Origin: Trinickia acidisoli
GTDB taxonomy: Bacteria > Pseudomonadota > Gammaproteobacteria > Burkholderiales > Burkholderiaceae
Length of the DNA: 64,000 bases
Assembly: GCF_017315725.1 (NCBI RefSeq)
Contig: NZ_JAFLRG010000001.1
Location: forward strand, 2,418,001 to 2,482,000
Direction of reading: 5' to 3'
Shown here: positions 8,452 to 17,819 of the stretch, piece after piece
How the letters are laid out: every line of letters starts with the position of its first letter
Numbering within the stretch: the first letter of the stretch is position 1
Position numbers and translations under genes: made by a program
The notes under the pieces: model-generated
Seen by the model: only the letters and a program-made list of their open reading frames with translations
Database searches by the model: none
Told to the model about the DNA's origin: nothing

Positions 8452-9780
8452 CTACGCACTCACGACGGGTTTGTCGCCGGACGGCAAACGGTCGCTTCGC
8501 CCTCGTTCGATCGCACGCGCCGAGTAGGCCGACACGAGCGCCGAAAACAACACGTATGCGCACACGGTCCACCACTTGCCGCCGCTGAATTTCCACAGTG
8601 CCGTAGCGATGATCGGCGTCAAACCGCTCGCGAAGATGCCCGAGAACTGATAGACGAACGAGATGCCCGTATAGCGCACGTTGGCGTCGAACAACTCGGC
8701 AAAGAGCGCGGCCTCGGGCCCATACACCATTGCGTAGAAGATGCCGAACGGGATCACGATCGCCAGCCAAATCAGCAACGTGTTGCCGGGCTGGCTCTCG
8801 ATGAGCCAGAACGCCGGATAGGCCGATGCGCCGCAGATCAGCGAGCCCCACATGTACACGCGTGCACGACCGATGCGATCGGAGAGACTACCGAACAGCG
8901 GAATGAAGAAGCACATGACGAGCGCCGCGATCATCACGCCCAGCAACGCGTCGGTGCGATCCATCTTGATGTGCTGCGTCAGATATCCGATCGAAAACAC
9001 GGCGAATATGTTGAAGAACACGCCGTCGATGTAACGCGCGCCCATACCGATCAGCAACTCGCGCCGATAGTTCGCCATCATCTCGACGAACGGCAGCCGC
9101 GCTTCGCGGCGCTTGCGCTTGAGTGCCGTGAACTCAGGGGTTTCCATGACCTTGAGGCGGATGTACAGGCCGATCATGACGAGCGCGAGCGACGCACCGA
9201 AGGCAATGCGCCACCCCCAAGCGAAAAATGCTTGTTCCGACAGCAGATGCGAGACGGCCGCGACCATCCCGGAAGCGAGGCACAGCCCGATCGACAAACC
9301 GATCTGCGGCAAGCTCGCATAAAGCCCGCGCCGATGCGGCGGTGCGAACTCATAGGCCATCAGCACGGCGCCGCCCCACTCGCCGCCGAGCCCGATGCCC
9401 TGCAGCACGCGCAACGAGAGCAGCAGAATCGGCGCCCAGACACCGATCTGCGCATACGTCGGCACCAGCGCGACGCCCGCGGTCGAGATGCCCATGATGA
9501 AAAGTGTGAGGATAAGCGCCGACTTGCGTCCGACGCGATCGCCGAAGTGCCCGAACAGCACGCCACCGATGGGCCGTGTGACGAATCCGACCGCGAATGT
9601 CGTATAGGCGAGCAGCGTGGAAACGAGCGGATCGCCGGAGGGAAAATAGAGCTTGTTGAAGATGATGCCGGCGACTACGCCATAGAGAAAGAAGTCGTAC
9701 CATTCGACCGTCGCGCCGATCACACTAGCCAGTGCGACGCGGCGAATCATGCGGGAATCGATACGTGGATCAGATGTCAT
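8452..9780 (-). CDS. MHS-type MFS transporter (metabolite:H+ symporter)
   Basis: 442-aa 12-helix permease of the metabolite:H+ symporter branch of the MFS (ShiA/KgtP/ProP relatives). Visible signatures are TVEWYDFFLYG in helix 1, GHFGDRVGRK in the 2-3 loop and the mid-protein LLGVMIAALVMCFF helices. The ATG at 9780 follows GGAGGAG at seven bases. It likely imports a dicarboxylate, aromatic acid or similar compound into the cytoplasm; the substrate cannot be read. It is convergent with the iclR gene and has no operon partner. Confidence 0.82.
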   Translation of the reverse strand: MTSDPRIDSRMIRRVALASVIGATVEWYDFFLYGVVAGIIFNKLYFPSGDPLVSTLLAYTTFAVGFVTRPIGGVLFGHFGDRVGRKSALILTLFIMGISTAGVALVPTYAQIGVWAPILLLSLRVLQGIGLGGEWGGAVLMAYEFAPPHRRGLYASLPQIGLSIGLCLASGMVAAVSHLLSEQAFFAWGWRIAFGASLALVMIGLYIRLKVMETPEFTALKRKRREARLPFVEMMANYRRELLIGMGARYIDGVFFNIFAVFSIGYLTQHIKMDRTDALLGVMIAALVMCFFIPLFGSLSDRIGRARVYMWGSLICGASAYPAFWLIESQPGNTLLIWLAIVIPFGIFYAMVYGPEAALFAELFDANVRYTGISFVYQFSGIFASGLTPIIATALWKFSGGKWWTVCAYVLFSALVSAYSARAIERGRSDRLPSGDKPVVSA

Positions 9781-10026
9781 GAAACGGCTCCTCCAGTGGA
9801 TGCCCGCGCCGCGCGCTCGCGCGACCGGATTGGGGGCCCCTTGGTCGTCTCCTCCGGGGCGTTTGTTGTACCGCGTGCCATGCACGAATCGGTCGGTCGT
9901 TTCTATTTACTGATCCGAAATCGGCAGTTCAAGCGAATTTGGGCAAGGCGAACCGTTCTGGGACGAAAGAGGGAAATTCGTTTCAATTCGAGGGGTGTGC
10001 GGGGGGATGAGCGACGTAAACGAAGC

Positions 10027-10062
10027 GCGGGCCGTGAGTGCGTCAATACACTCACGGCCCGC
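10027..10062. repeat. 14-bp perfect inverted repeat (strong hairpin)
   Basis: GCGGGCCGTGAGTG (10027-10040) and its exact reverse complement (10049-10062) flank an 8-nt loop. No T-tract follows on either strand, so it does not look like a simple intrinsic terminator. A small RNA, a processing site or a protein-binding site is possible. Confidence 0.6.
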
Positions 10063-10159
10063 TGCTGACGAAACTGCTACGCTTTGCTCAGTGGATGCTC
10101 TAACCGATACGCTCGCAGGGCCGCGTTTATTCTCGTTTACAAGTAACGCTGACACCCAT

Positions 10160-10193
10160 AAAAAAAGCCCGGAAACACGGGGTTCCCAGGCTT
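10160..10193 (-). terminator. Rho-independent terminator of the NCS2 permease gene
   Basis: Read on the minus strand, AAGCC...GGCTT closes an imperfect GC-rich stem over roughly 29 nt and is followed directly by a run of seven T. It sits about 90 bp downstream of the permease stop, in the correct orientation. Confidence 0.7.
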
Positions 10194-10283
10194 GAATCCA
10201 CCAACGACAAAGATGGCGGAGGAGACAACGTTCTCTCGGCTCGACGCCGCATCAAACGCGGCGGCGTCGAGCCGGAATAATCC

Positions 10284-11669
10284 TTAGATGGCCCAGCCGC
10301 CGAGGTAGAAGGCGGCCAGCACCACGGCAATCGCCACCACGCCGACATTGAGCTTGCGGAACTCGCCGCTCACCACACGGCCGATCACGAGCGTCGTGAA
10401 ACCGAGCATGATGCCCGTGACGATGTTGGCCGTCAGTACGATGAACACGGCAGTCACGAGGCCGGACATCGAGTCGACCATGTCGTCCATGTGCAACTTG
10501 CTCACGTTGGACAGCATCAGCAAGCCCACGTACATCAGCGCCGGTGCGGTCGCATACGACGGCACGAGACCCGCGAGCGGCGAGAAGAACATCACGATCA
10601 GGAACAGCACGCCGACCACCGCCGCGGCAAGCCCCGTCTTCGCGCCTGCGGCCACGCCGACGCTCGATTCGATGTAAGCCGCCGCCGGCGCGCCGCCGAG
10701 GAAACCGGAGAAGATCGAGCTCAGCGAATCGGCGGTCAAAGCGCGGCCGCCGTTGATGATGCGGCCCGTCTCATCGAGTTGGCCCGCCTGCCCCGCCACG
10801 GCGCGAATCGTGCCGGTCGCATCGAACACGGCCGTCATCACGAGGGCGAACACGCTGGGCAGCACGGAAACCGACAGCGCCCCTTTGATGTCCATCGCGC
10901 CGATCAACGACGTGTGTCCCGGCGCACTCAGCGAAGGCAGTGCAAAGATACCTTGGAACTTCACGCTCGGATCGAGCACGAGGCCGATCGCCGAAATCGC
11001 CACGACGACGAGCAGGATTCCGCCCGGCACACGACGCTTTTCCAGCCCGAAAATCGCAGCCAGACCGATCACCGACATGATCACCGGAAAGGCGGAGATA
11101 TGGCCGAGCGCGAGCGGCAAACCACCGCCCGGATTCTTGATGACGAGGCCGACGTCGTTCGACGCAATCAGCAGAAGAAACAGGCCGATGCCGATCCCGG
11201 TGCCGTGCGCAACGCCCGTAGGCAAATTGCGCAGGATCCACGAACGCACACCGGTAACGGAAATGGCGGTGAACACCAGACCCATCAAGAAGACGGCGCC
11301 GAGCGCCACCGTCGGTGAAATGCCCTTGCCGAGCACGAGACCGAACGCGGTAAATGCCGTGAGCGAGATTGCGCAACCGATCGCGATCGGCAGTTTTGCC
11401 CACAATCCCATCAACAGCGAACCGAACGCCGTGGTAAGACAGACGGCGACGAACACCGCGCTCGTGTCGAACCCGGCCTTGCCGAGCATGCCGGGCACGA
11501 CGAACACGGAATAGACCATCGCCAGGAAGGTCGTGACACCCGCGACGATTTCGCGGCGCTGCGTGCTGCCTAGCGCGGAAATGCCGAAGTATTGATCGAT
11601 GACTCCCTTGTTGCCGAAGTCGTCCGTTGCGCGGACGCCGACCACCGGCTGCGCTGGGGTATCACTCAT
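10284..11669 (-). CDS. NCS2-family purine permease (AzgA/GhxP-like)
   Basis: 461-aa inner-membrane purine:H+ symporter of the AzgA-like subgroup of nucleobase-cation symporters, expected to import adenine, guanine or hypoxanthine. Visible family features are the N-terminal [21 protein letters not shown], the [14 protein letters not shown] helix, the FDATGT segment and [18 protein letters not shown]. The ATG at 11669 has AAGGAG seven bases upstream. It is monocistronic with its own terminator. The upstream 358 bp show no purine riboswitch that I can recognise. Confidence 0.88.
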   Translation of the reverse strand: MSDTPAQPVVGVRATDDFGNKGVIDQYFGISALGSTQRREIVAGVTTFLAMVYSVFVVPGMLGKAGFDTSAVFVAVCLTTAFGSLLMGLWAKLPIAIGCAISLTAFTAFGLVLGKGISPTVALGAVFLMGLVFTAISVTGVRSWILRNLPTGVAHGTGIGIGLFLLLIASNDVGLVIKNPGGGLPLALGHISAFPVIMSVIGLAAIFGLEKRRVPGGILLVVVAISAIGLVLDPSVKFQGIFALPSLSAPGHTSLIGAMDIKGALSVSVLPSVFALVMTAVFDATGTIRAVAGQAGQLDETGRIINGGRALTADSLSSIFSGFLGGAPAAAYIESSVGVAAGAKTGLAAAVVGVLFLIVMFFSPLAGLVPSYATAPALMYVGLLMLSNVSKLHMDDMVDSMSGLVTAVFIVLTANIVTGIMLGFTTLVIGRVVSGEFRKLNVGVVAIAVVLAAFYLGGWAI

Positions 11670-12027
11670 GAGCTAGCTCCTTTATCAGCATGCTGAAACA
11701 GCCGCGGCCGGCCGTCGTCAGGTTTGTCTCGAATTGGTTTAGGCTTGTCAGCAACGTCTTGGGAACGGGCGAGTCGTCGACTGTCTTCTCGCTTCGGAAC
11801 CGTGGGCTCGTTGTTCTCACGCGATACGACGCGCTGTTCTGTCAGCCCCGTCACTTGCGCTTTGCCGTAGCGAAGGTTAGTTGAACACGCTATCTCGTCC
11901 CATCAGACGGGGAACATGCAGCACATGTCACAACGCTTATATCCGCTTGAAACCGACCTTTCTCTTCGGTCACCGGGTGTTTACGCCTAGTGTGAAACCG
12001 TGATGACAACTATTTGGATGCGCACGC
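11670..12027. other. Divergent promoter region, NCS2 permease / cytochrome b561
   Basis: 358 bp with no gene. It contains the permease ribosome site at its left end and presumably both promoters. Apart from short imperfect dyads such as ACATGCAGCACATGT (11921-11935) I see no clear regulatory element. Confidence 0.4.
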
Positions 12028-12723
12028 ATGAACACTAACGACGAAAACCCGACGTCGGCCAATCGGCGTTCTCGCCCCGTGCTCGTATGGGATCTGCCGA
12101 CGCGGCTATTTCACTGGCTCGCCGTAGCGCTGGTTTTGGCAGCCTACGTGACCATCCGATTGAACCTGCTCGATTGGCACGTGCGGATCGGCGAGACGTT
12201 GCTCGCACTCGTGCTGTTCCGGCTGCTGTGGGGTTGCGTCGGCAGCGAGACCGCGCGCTTTCGCAGCTTCGTCGCCTCGCCGGCGGCCGCGCTGCGCCAT
12301 CTGCGGCATCTGTTTCAGCGCGAACCCGACCTGCAGGTGGGCCACAATCCGGCCGGCGGCTGGATGGTGCTGCTGTTGTTGGCGTTACTGCTCGGCGAGA
12401 CGTTGAGCGGACTCTACGACTACAACGACGTCTCGGACGTCGGGCCGCTGACCGCTTGGGTGCCCGCGCCGATCGCCTACGCGATCTCGGTGCTGCACGA
12501 CTCGCTCCTGTGGGATGTGATCGTCGCCGCTGTCGTGCTGCATGTGCTCGCGATCGCGCTCTACGCCATCGCCAAAGGTCACAACCTATTGCGGCCGATG
12601 GTGACGGGACGCAAAACGCTGCCCGGCCCTATCCTTCCTCCTCGGCGGACATCGGCGGGGCTGGCGCTGCTATGCCTGATCGTCGCAGCCGCCGCGGCGA
12701 CGGCGCTCGCGACGTACCTATGA
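12028..12723 (+). CDS. Cytochrome b561-type membrane haem protein
   Basis: 231-aa integral membrane protein with about five hydrophobic segments, of the di-haem cytochrome b561 / Ni-Fe-hydrogenase-type b family. Candidate haem ligands are the histidine in DLPTRLFHW (helix 1), the HNPAGGW histidine before helix 3, and histidines in the VLHD and VVLHVLAI segments. It probably passes electrons between the quinone pool and a periplasmic c-type partner or oxidase. No partner gene adjoins it. The ATG at 12028 is accepted although the Shine-Dalgarno sequence is weak. Confidence 0.8.
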   Translation: MNTNDENPTSANRRSRPVLVWDLPTRLFHWLAVALVLAAYVTIRLNLLDWHVRIGETLLALVLFRLLWGCVGSETARFRSFVASPAAALRHLRHLFQREPDLQVGHNPAGGWMVLLLLALLLGETLSGLYDYNDVSDVGPLTAWVPAPIAYAISVLHDSLLWDVIVAAVVLHVLAIALYAIAKGHNLLRPMVTGRKTLPGPILPPRRTSAGLALLCLIVAAAAATALATYL

Positions 12724-13009
12724 ACTGAACCGCTGTCACACCGGCGACGGATTGCGCTTCGAGCGCGTCCACCACCCGGTAAAGGTACTCGGTACTCGTC
12801 CGGCACCGGCGGCCCGATGTCGGCTGTCTTGTGCGGCCGGCTGACCGCGGGATCGTGACGCCTGCGTCGACCTCTGCCGCTCGCACGTTCGCAACTGAAA
12901 ATCGCCACGAATCCGGCGATTTTTCGCTGCTGCCCCCTAAATTTGCCGTCATTTGCGCCGTTATATCCTGTTGACTATGCTTGTTTCGGCCCTCTGACGA
13001 GCGGCTTTT

Positions 13010-14830
13010 ATGCAGACAACTGATTTCGATCACGGCACAGCGGAGCCAGCCGGCCACTCAACCGACGACACGACGCTGCCGCCAACCCATACCGAATGCG
13101 AGGCAATAGCCCGTCTTGCGCGGATGCACTTCAGCGTCGCCGCTGCGTTGATCGCTACCGCAAGCGCGCAAGGGCAGCGTCTGCTGGCCGCCGACGGTAA
13201 GCCTTGCCGTCTTCCGCCCGCCGACCTGCTTTCCGACTCCGCCGGTACCGACACGCCAACGCTGATTCTCGTCGCCGACACGCACCAAGATTCGCGCTTT
13301 GTCGTCGAAGGCACCGCCACGGCGCAATGGCCGCGCTTTTTCGTGGCGTGCGCATTGACGAGTACGGATGGACGTCGCCTAGGTACCCTCTGCCTATTCG
13401 ATGAAACGCCGCGCCCCTTCGACAACGAGCAATGCGAATTCTTGCGCGAGTTGTCGACCTTGGCCGCGCACGCGCTCGAGCGCGCCGGCGTCGAACCGGC
13501 ACCCTGCAATCGCGCCCCGAGATTCGAAGGAAACGCCGAGCTCGTGACGCTCGCGCTGACGGGCAGCGGAACAGGCTTGTGGGACCGCAACGTCGTCACC
13601 GGCGAAATCCACTATTCGCCGGCGTGGAAAGCAATGCTCGGCTATGCGCCGCACGAGCTCAGCAACCGCGTCGAAGACGCCTACCTGCGCGTGCACCCCG
13701 ACGATCTCACGTATGTGAAGGCGACGATGCAGGCCCACTTCGAGAGCAAGACCGATAGCTACGCGGTCGAGCACCGCATTCGCTGCAAGGATGGGTCGTA
13801 CAAGTGGATTTGCAGCCGCGGCAAGGTGGTCAGCCGCGACCGCACCGGCCGCGCGCAGCGCATGGTCGGTACGAGCACCGACATTACCGCGTTGCGCGAG
13901 ACGGCGGCGAACCTGCAGCGCACGATCGACCTCGTGACGAACCTGACCAACGAAGTGCCGGGCCTCGTCTTTCAATATCGACAGTCAGCCGACGGAGAAG
14001 CAGCTATTCCCTACGCGAGCGACGGCATCTGCGACATTTACGAGTTGACGCCCGAGGACGTGTTTCGCAGCGCTGACGCGATCGAATCGCGGATCGATCC
14101 ACGCGACCTTGCGCGCTTTAGGCAATCGCTGCGCGATTCGGCGACCCATTTGACGCCGTGGCACCTCGAATATCGCGTGAATCTGCCGCAGCAAGGCCTG
14201 CGCTGGCGCCAAGGCGACGCTCGCCCGCAACGCATGCCCGACGGCGGCACGCTATGGCACGGCTTCATCACGGACGCCACCGAGCACAAACGCATCGAGT
14301 CGGAACTGCATGAACTGGCTACGATCGACCACCTGACGCAGTTGTCGAATCGCCGCCACTTCACGATGCAAAGCGAAGCGGAACTCGCCCGGCTGCGGCA
14401 CGACGACGGCACCGCCGCGATGCTGATGCTCGACCTCGATCATTTCAAGGCATTGAACGATCGATGGGGCCACGCGCTCGGCGATCGCGTACTGAGTCAC
14501 TTCGCTCGATTGCTGCGTATCGAAGCGCGTACAAACGACCTCGTCGGCCGAATCGGCGGCGAAGAGTTTGCCGTCGTGTTGCCCGACGCGACGATCGACG
14601 ATGCCATCGCCTTTGCGCGGCGTGTGCAGCGGCGCATCGATGAAATGCCTTTGATCGACGGCGACCAACACGTCGCGCTGACGGTCAGCATCGGGATCGA
14701 CTGCATGCGTTCAACCGATGTCGGCGCCTACCAAGCGCTCTCGCGTTGCGACAAAGCGCTCTATCTCGCGAAGGCGCGCGGGCGCAATCGGATCGAGTTG
14801 TACGAGGAACAATCGACAGATACGGCTTAG
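13010..14830 (+). CDS. GAF-PAS-PAS diguanylate cyclase
   Basis: 606-aa soluble sensor that would make cyclic di-GMP from two GTP. The order is an N-terminal GAF-like domain (about residues 30-155), a PAS/PAC pair (about 175-300, with the PAC signature around 245-290), a second PAS (about 310-430) and a C-terminal GGDEF domain. The active loop is GGEEF at 516-520 and the inhibitory I-site RTND at 507-510, so activity with product inhibition is expected. No membrane segment is seen, so it senses a cytoplasmic signal. It faces a PilZ protein gene 48 bp away, a natural c-di-GMP effector. Confidence 0.88.
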   Translation: MQTTDFDHGTAEPAGHSTDDTTLPPTHTECEAIARLARMHFSVAAALIATASAQGQRLLAADGKPCRLPPADLLSDSAGTDTPTLILVADTHQDSRFVVEGTATAQWPRFFVACALTSTDGRRLGTLCLFDETPRPFDNEQCEFLRELSTLAAHALERAGVEPAPCNRAPRFEGNAELVTLALTGSGTGLWDRNVVTGEIHYSPAWKAMLGYAPHELSNRVEDAYLRVHPDDLTYVKATMQAHFESKTDSYAVEHRIRCKDGSYKWICSRGKVVSRDRTGRAQRMVGTSTDITALRETAANLQRTIDLVTNLTNEVPGLVFQYRQSADGEAAIPYASDGICDIYELTPEDVFRSADAIESRIDPRDLARFRQSLRDSATHLTPWHLEYRVNLPQQGLRWRQGDARPQRMPDGGTLWHGFITDATEHKRIESELHELATIDHLTQLSNRRHFTMQSEAELARLRHDDGTAAMLMLDLDHFKALNDRWGHALGDRVLSHFARLLRIEARTNDLVGRIGGEEFAVVLPDATIDDAIAFARRVQRRIDEMPLIDGDQHVALTVSIGIDCMRSTDVGAYQALSRCDKALYLAKARGRNRIELYEEQSTDTA

Positions 14831-14838
14831 GGACAACC

Positions 14839-14860
14839 CGCTCGAACATCGGATCGAGCG
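14839..14860. terminator. Hairpin between convergent cyclase and PilZ genes
   Basis: CGCTCGA (14839-14845) and TCGAGCG (14854-14860) form a perfect 7-bp stem, followed on the plus strand by TCGTTT. Its position just after the cyclase stop suggests a weak intrinsic terminator. Confidence 0.45.
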
Positions 14861-14878
14861 TCGTTTCGGCCGATGCGT

Positions 14879-15811
14879 CTACAGCGCGTTCGAACTCAAG
14901 CAATCGAACAAGAACGAACGCAGCGCGAATTGGGTCTCGGCGCTGACGGTCTCGAATTCGAGGCCATGCGCGACCACCCCGTCGGTGCTCCGATCGTCCT
15001 TCACGTTGCGCACCACGGCCGAGGCTTCGAACTCGATATTGACCTGTGCCGTGCTGATCGGGAACGACACGTGAACGCGCGCGCCAACCTCGCCGAGCAT
15101 GCGCGGACTGACGAGCGACATGCCTTGCACGCTCAAATCGCGACCGAGGCCGAGCCCTTGTACTTCGCCGTCCGCGAGCGATGCGCGATACCTGACCGCA
15201 AGCCGGGTCTGCACTCTCGCGGACTTGCGCTCGCGCAATATGTGGATATTGCCGGGTTCGGACAGCACGAAGTAGTGGAAAGGCTGATTGCATGCGGCCA
15301 GCACCGTGCAAGAGAACGAAAAAACCGCATGCGCGCCGATCGCGACCGCTTGCACGTTCTCGCCCGCTCCCAACACGAGCGGCAGCTTGCCTACCCTGGG
15401 GGCCGTGACGAACAATGCGTGGTCGGGGCTGAAGCCGATCACTCTGCTTCGCCGCATGGGGCTGCTCGTCGCAAAGAAGCTACGAATCCCGACCTGCGCA
15501 CCGATCGCGAGCCGCATGTCGGTCAACGTGAACACCGAGCCTTGGCCTTGGCCTTCGCTCGAGCCTGCACCTTGAGGCGTTCCCGCTTTGGCCGCGCCGG
15601 TATAGAACGTGAAGTGCTCGAGGAGAAAGCGGCGTTCCTCTTCACTCTCGATCACCATGCCCGCGCGTAACAATAACCTGCCTTCCTGATCCAATAGCGG
15701 CCAGGCAAGCGCGACGCCTACGGGGATTTGTACTTCACCGCTCTGCTCGTGCTGCTTGGGTTCGGGCGAATCGCTCATCGGTTTGCGCCGCACCGCGGCT
15801 AAAAAAGACAT
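14879..15811 (-). CDS. YcgR-like PilZ-domain c-di-GMP receptor (flagellar brake type)
   Basis: About 310-aa cytoplasmic protein with a YcgR-like N-terminal domain (about residues 90-190) and a C-terminal PilZ domain. The c-di-GMP motifs are RERKSARVQTR (RxxxR type) and DLSVQGMS (D/NxSxxG). Such proteins slow flagellar motors or alter surface behaviour when c-di-GMP rises. An extra N-terminal stretch (LLRAGMVIESEEE) resembles a segment seen in other Burkholderia PilZ proteins. Start choice is weak: ATGs at 15883, 15811 and 15778 are in frame; 15811 has GGAG close by. It is convergent with the cyclase, and no flagellar genes are nearby. Confidence 0.78.
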   Translation of the reverse strand: MSFLAAVRRKPMSDSPEPKQHEQSGEVQIPVGVALAWPLLDQEGRLLLRAGMVIESEEERRFLLEHFTFYTGAAKAGTPQGAGSSEGQGQGSVFTLTDMRLAIGAQVGIRSFFATSSPMRRSRVIGFSPDHALFVTAPRVGKLPLVLGAGENVQAVAIGAHAVFSFSCTVLAACNQPFHYFVLSEPGNIHILRERKSARVQTRLAVRYRASLADGEVQGLGLGRDLSVQGMSLVSPRMLGEVGARVHVSFPISTAQVNIEFEASAVVRNVKDDRSTDGVVAHGLEFETVSAETQFALRSFLFDCLSSNAL

Positions 15812-16008
15812 GGCTCCGATGCTACTCCAATTGCGGTTCGCGATCGCGTGCACGGCAGCCGTATTGCGCGTCGATTGATCCATGTCAATCGCGACACCCT
15901 CGTATCCGTTTGCTTGGGTCGATGCTCGACGTCAGCGCAACCGAACGAACTCGGTATCCCGCGCTCGGCGTTTCGCTGCGCCGCATCGATTCGCCTGCAT
16001 CACGGGTC

Positions 16009-16038
16009 GGCTTGCGTCCGCTTGCGTCGGCTTCCGTC
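16009..16038. repeat. Three 10-bp imperfect tandem units in a non-coding stretch
   Basis: GGCTTGCGTC, CGCTTGCGTC and GGCTTCCGTC follow each other in the roughly 300-bp gap before the HtrA-like gene. I see no other feature in that gap (15884-16185). Confidence 0.35.
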
Positions 16039-16185
16039 CGCCTGTTACACCGGTATCGTGCGCTGCCTCACAGCCGCGCCATGCCAACCGCATGACAATG
16101 GGTGCGCTGGTGACCGACGTCCATAAGTTCATTCAATAACTCGTCAACGAGGTCGCCCGCATGACAACTTTGCTGGGGGTGAGCC

Positions 16186-17736
16186 GTGCGTAGCCAGACT
16201 CCGAGGGTCGATGCCCTAACTGTGCGCCGCACCGCAGCGACAATCGTATTGCTCGGCGGCGCGGCCTTTCTGTTTCTTCCACTCGCGGCATCCGCCGTGC
16301 AAAAGGGAGCGCCGCCGGTGCGAGCCCTGCATGCACCGCCACCGATGCTCAGTCCCGCACCGATGGACTTTTCCGCCATGGTCGCGCGCTACGGACCCGC
16401 GGTCGTCAACGTCAGCACCGCGGCGCCGGCCGATCCGCCCAACGCATCCGACCCAGGCGATCCGAGCGACCCGTCGGCCGGTGCGCCGGGACTCGACAAT
16501 CTCAATCCGGACGATCCGGTGTTCGGGCTGTTCCGCGCGACGGCGGCCCAACCGCCAAAGCAGCCGGGCGTTCCCGATCCTCCGCGCGTCGTCTGGGGCA
16601 TCGGGTCCGGCTTCATCATCAGCGCGGACGGCATCGTCGTGACGACGGCCCACATCGTCAATCAGGCCGAGCAAGTCACGGTGACGTTGACCGATAAGCG
16701 TCAATTCAAAGCCGACGTGCTGGGCGTCGATCCGCAAACCGATATCGCCTTGCTTCAGATCGAACACCCGAGCAAGCTACCGGTCGTGCGACTCGGTGAT
16801 TCGTCTCGTGCGCGCGTTGGCGAGCGCGTGCTCGCGATCGGCGCTCCCGACGGCCCGCAAAACGCGGTGACGTCGGGGCTCATCAGCGTCACGCCGCACG
16901 TGTTGCCCGATGGCAGCGCTTTCTCCTTCCTCGAGACCGACATTGCCGCAGACCCCGACAACTCCGGCGGTCCGCTGCTCGATCGCAACGGCACGGTGAT
17001 CGGCGTCAGCATTCAGATCTACGCGGACGACGGCCGATCCCGCAGCATGACGCTCGCGATCCCGATCGACGCGGCCATCAAACTTCGTGCGCAACTCCAG
17101 GAACAAGGCAAGCTGGCCGGCGGCAGCTTGGGCGTGCAAACGCAGGACGTCGACCCCGGCCTAGCCGCAGCGTTCGGCTTGCCGCGCGCGACGGGCGCAC
17201 TCGTCACCGCTGTCAATGCCGCCGCCGCCATCGCTCCGGCCGCGCACGGCAGCGTCGCGGGCGGCCTCAAACCCGGCGACGTCATCACACGGATCAACGG
17301 CAAAACCATCGAGCATCAAGCCGATTTGACCGAATATGTGTCGGCGCTGCAGCCGGGATCGAAAGTGGCACTGACACTCGTTCGCAACAAACGGCCGATG
17401 ATATTGACGACCACGGTGGTTGCCTCGCACGCGGATGGCGTCGCGCCGGCGCCGACCGAAGGCAGCGTGCTCGAGCATCTAGGCTTGACCGTGCATGCGC
17501 TTAGCGATGCGGAGCGGCGAGCGTCCGGCTTGCCGTACGGCGTCGTGGTCGATGCCGCCACGGGCGCAGCGGCAAGCGCCGGCATCGCCGCGGGCGACAT
17601 CGTGCTCTCCGTCGATAGCGAATCGATCGACACGCGCGAAGCGTTGAATGCGTCGATCGCGCGCGGCGGCAAGGAGGTGGCGCTGCTGATTCAGCGTGAT
17701 AACGCACGCAGCTTCGTTTCGCTTGCGGTTAGGTAG
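16186..17736 (+). CDS. HtrA/DegQ-like periplasmic serine protease with two PDZ domains
   Basis: 516-aa envelope protease. An N-terminal hydrophobic segment (about residues 17-38) is a signal peptide or anchor, followed by a trypsin-like domain and PDZ domains at about 310-400 and 425-510. The triad is complete: His156 (TTAHIV), Asp186 (DPQTDIALL), Ser260 (NSGGPL). In the canonical GNSGG oxyanion loop the first glycine is replaced by Asp258 (DNSGG), which is unusual. A Pro/Asp-rich linker (about 80-130) precedes the protease domain. Translation appears to start at GTG 16186 after GGGGGTGA. Role: periplasmic protein quality control by family inference. Confidence 0.85.
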   Translation: MRSQTPRVDALTVRRTAATIVLLGGAAFLFLPLAASAVQKGAPPVRALHAPPPMLSPAPMDFSAMVARYGPAVVNVSTAAPADPPNASDPGDPSDPSAGAPGLDNLNPDDPVFGLFRATAAQPPKQPGVPDPPRVVWGIGSGFIISADGIVVTTAHIVNQAEQVTVTLTDKRQFKADVLGVDPQTDIALLQIEHPSKLPVVRLGDSSRARVGERVLAIGAPDGPQNAVTSGLISVTPHVLPDGSAFSFLETDIAADPDNSGGPLLDRNGTVIGVSIQIYADDGRSRSMTLAIPIDAAIKLRAQLQEQGKLAGGSLGVQTQDVDPGLAAAFGLPRATGALVTAVNAAAAIAPAAHGSVAGGLKPGDVITRINGKTIEHQADLTEYVSALQPGSKVALTLVRNKRPMILTTTVVASHADGVAPAPTEGSVLEHLGLTVHALSDAERRASGLPYGVVVDAATGAAASAGIAAGDIVLSVDSESIDTREALNASIARGGKEVALLIQRDNARSFVSLAVR

Positions 17737-17742
17737 TCGCGG

Positions 17743-17765
17743 GCCGCGCGCATGCGCGGCTCTTT
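17743..17765 (+). terminator. Hairpin after the HtrA-like gene
   Basis: GCCGCGC (17743-17749), a GCAT loop and GCGCGGC (17754-17760) are followed by TCTTT, seven bases after the protease stop. It is a short intrinsic-terminator-like structure in the convergent gap. Confidence 0.5.
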
Positions 17766-17819
17766 GACGAATGCCTGCCACGAAATTTGCGATGCCGCTC
17801 AGTGATTGGGGGCAACAGA

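Larger units (their letters stand above)
9781..10283. other. Intergenic region with promoter area, strong hairpin and terminator
   Basis: About 500 bp without a credible gene. It holds the MHS transporter's ribosome site and promoter side, a 14-bp-arm hairpin (10027-10062) and the terminator of the NCS2 permease (10160-10193). Short open frames on both strands here have no ribosome site or recognisable product. Confidence 0.6.

Noticed and set aside
9907..10195. Two opposing 66-82-codon frames in the MHS/NCS2 gap
   Set aside because: No proper ribosome sites or recognisable product; both run through the hairpin and terminator.
11670..12027. Possible purine riboswitch upstream of the NCS2 permease
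   Set aside because: I could not find the conserved three-way-junction sequences; only short imperfect dyads are present.
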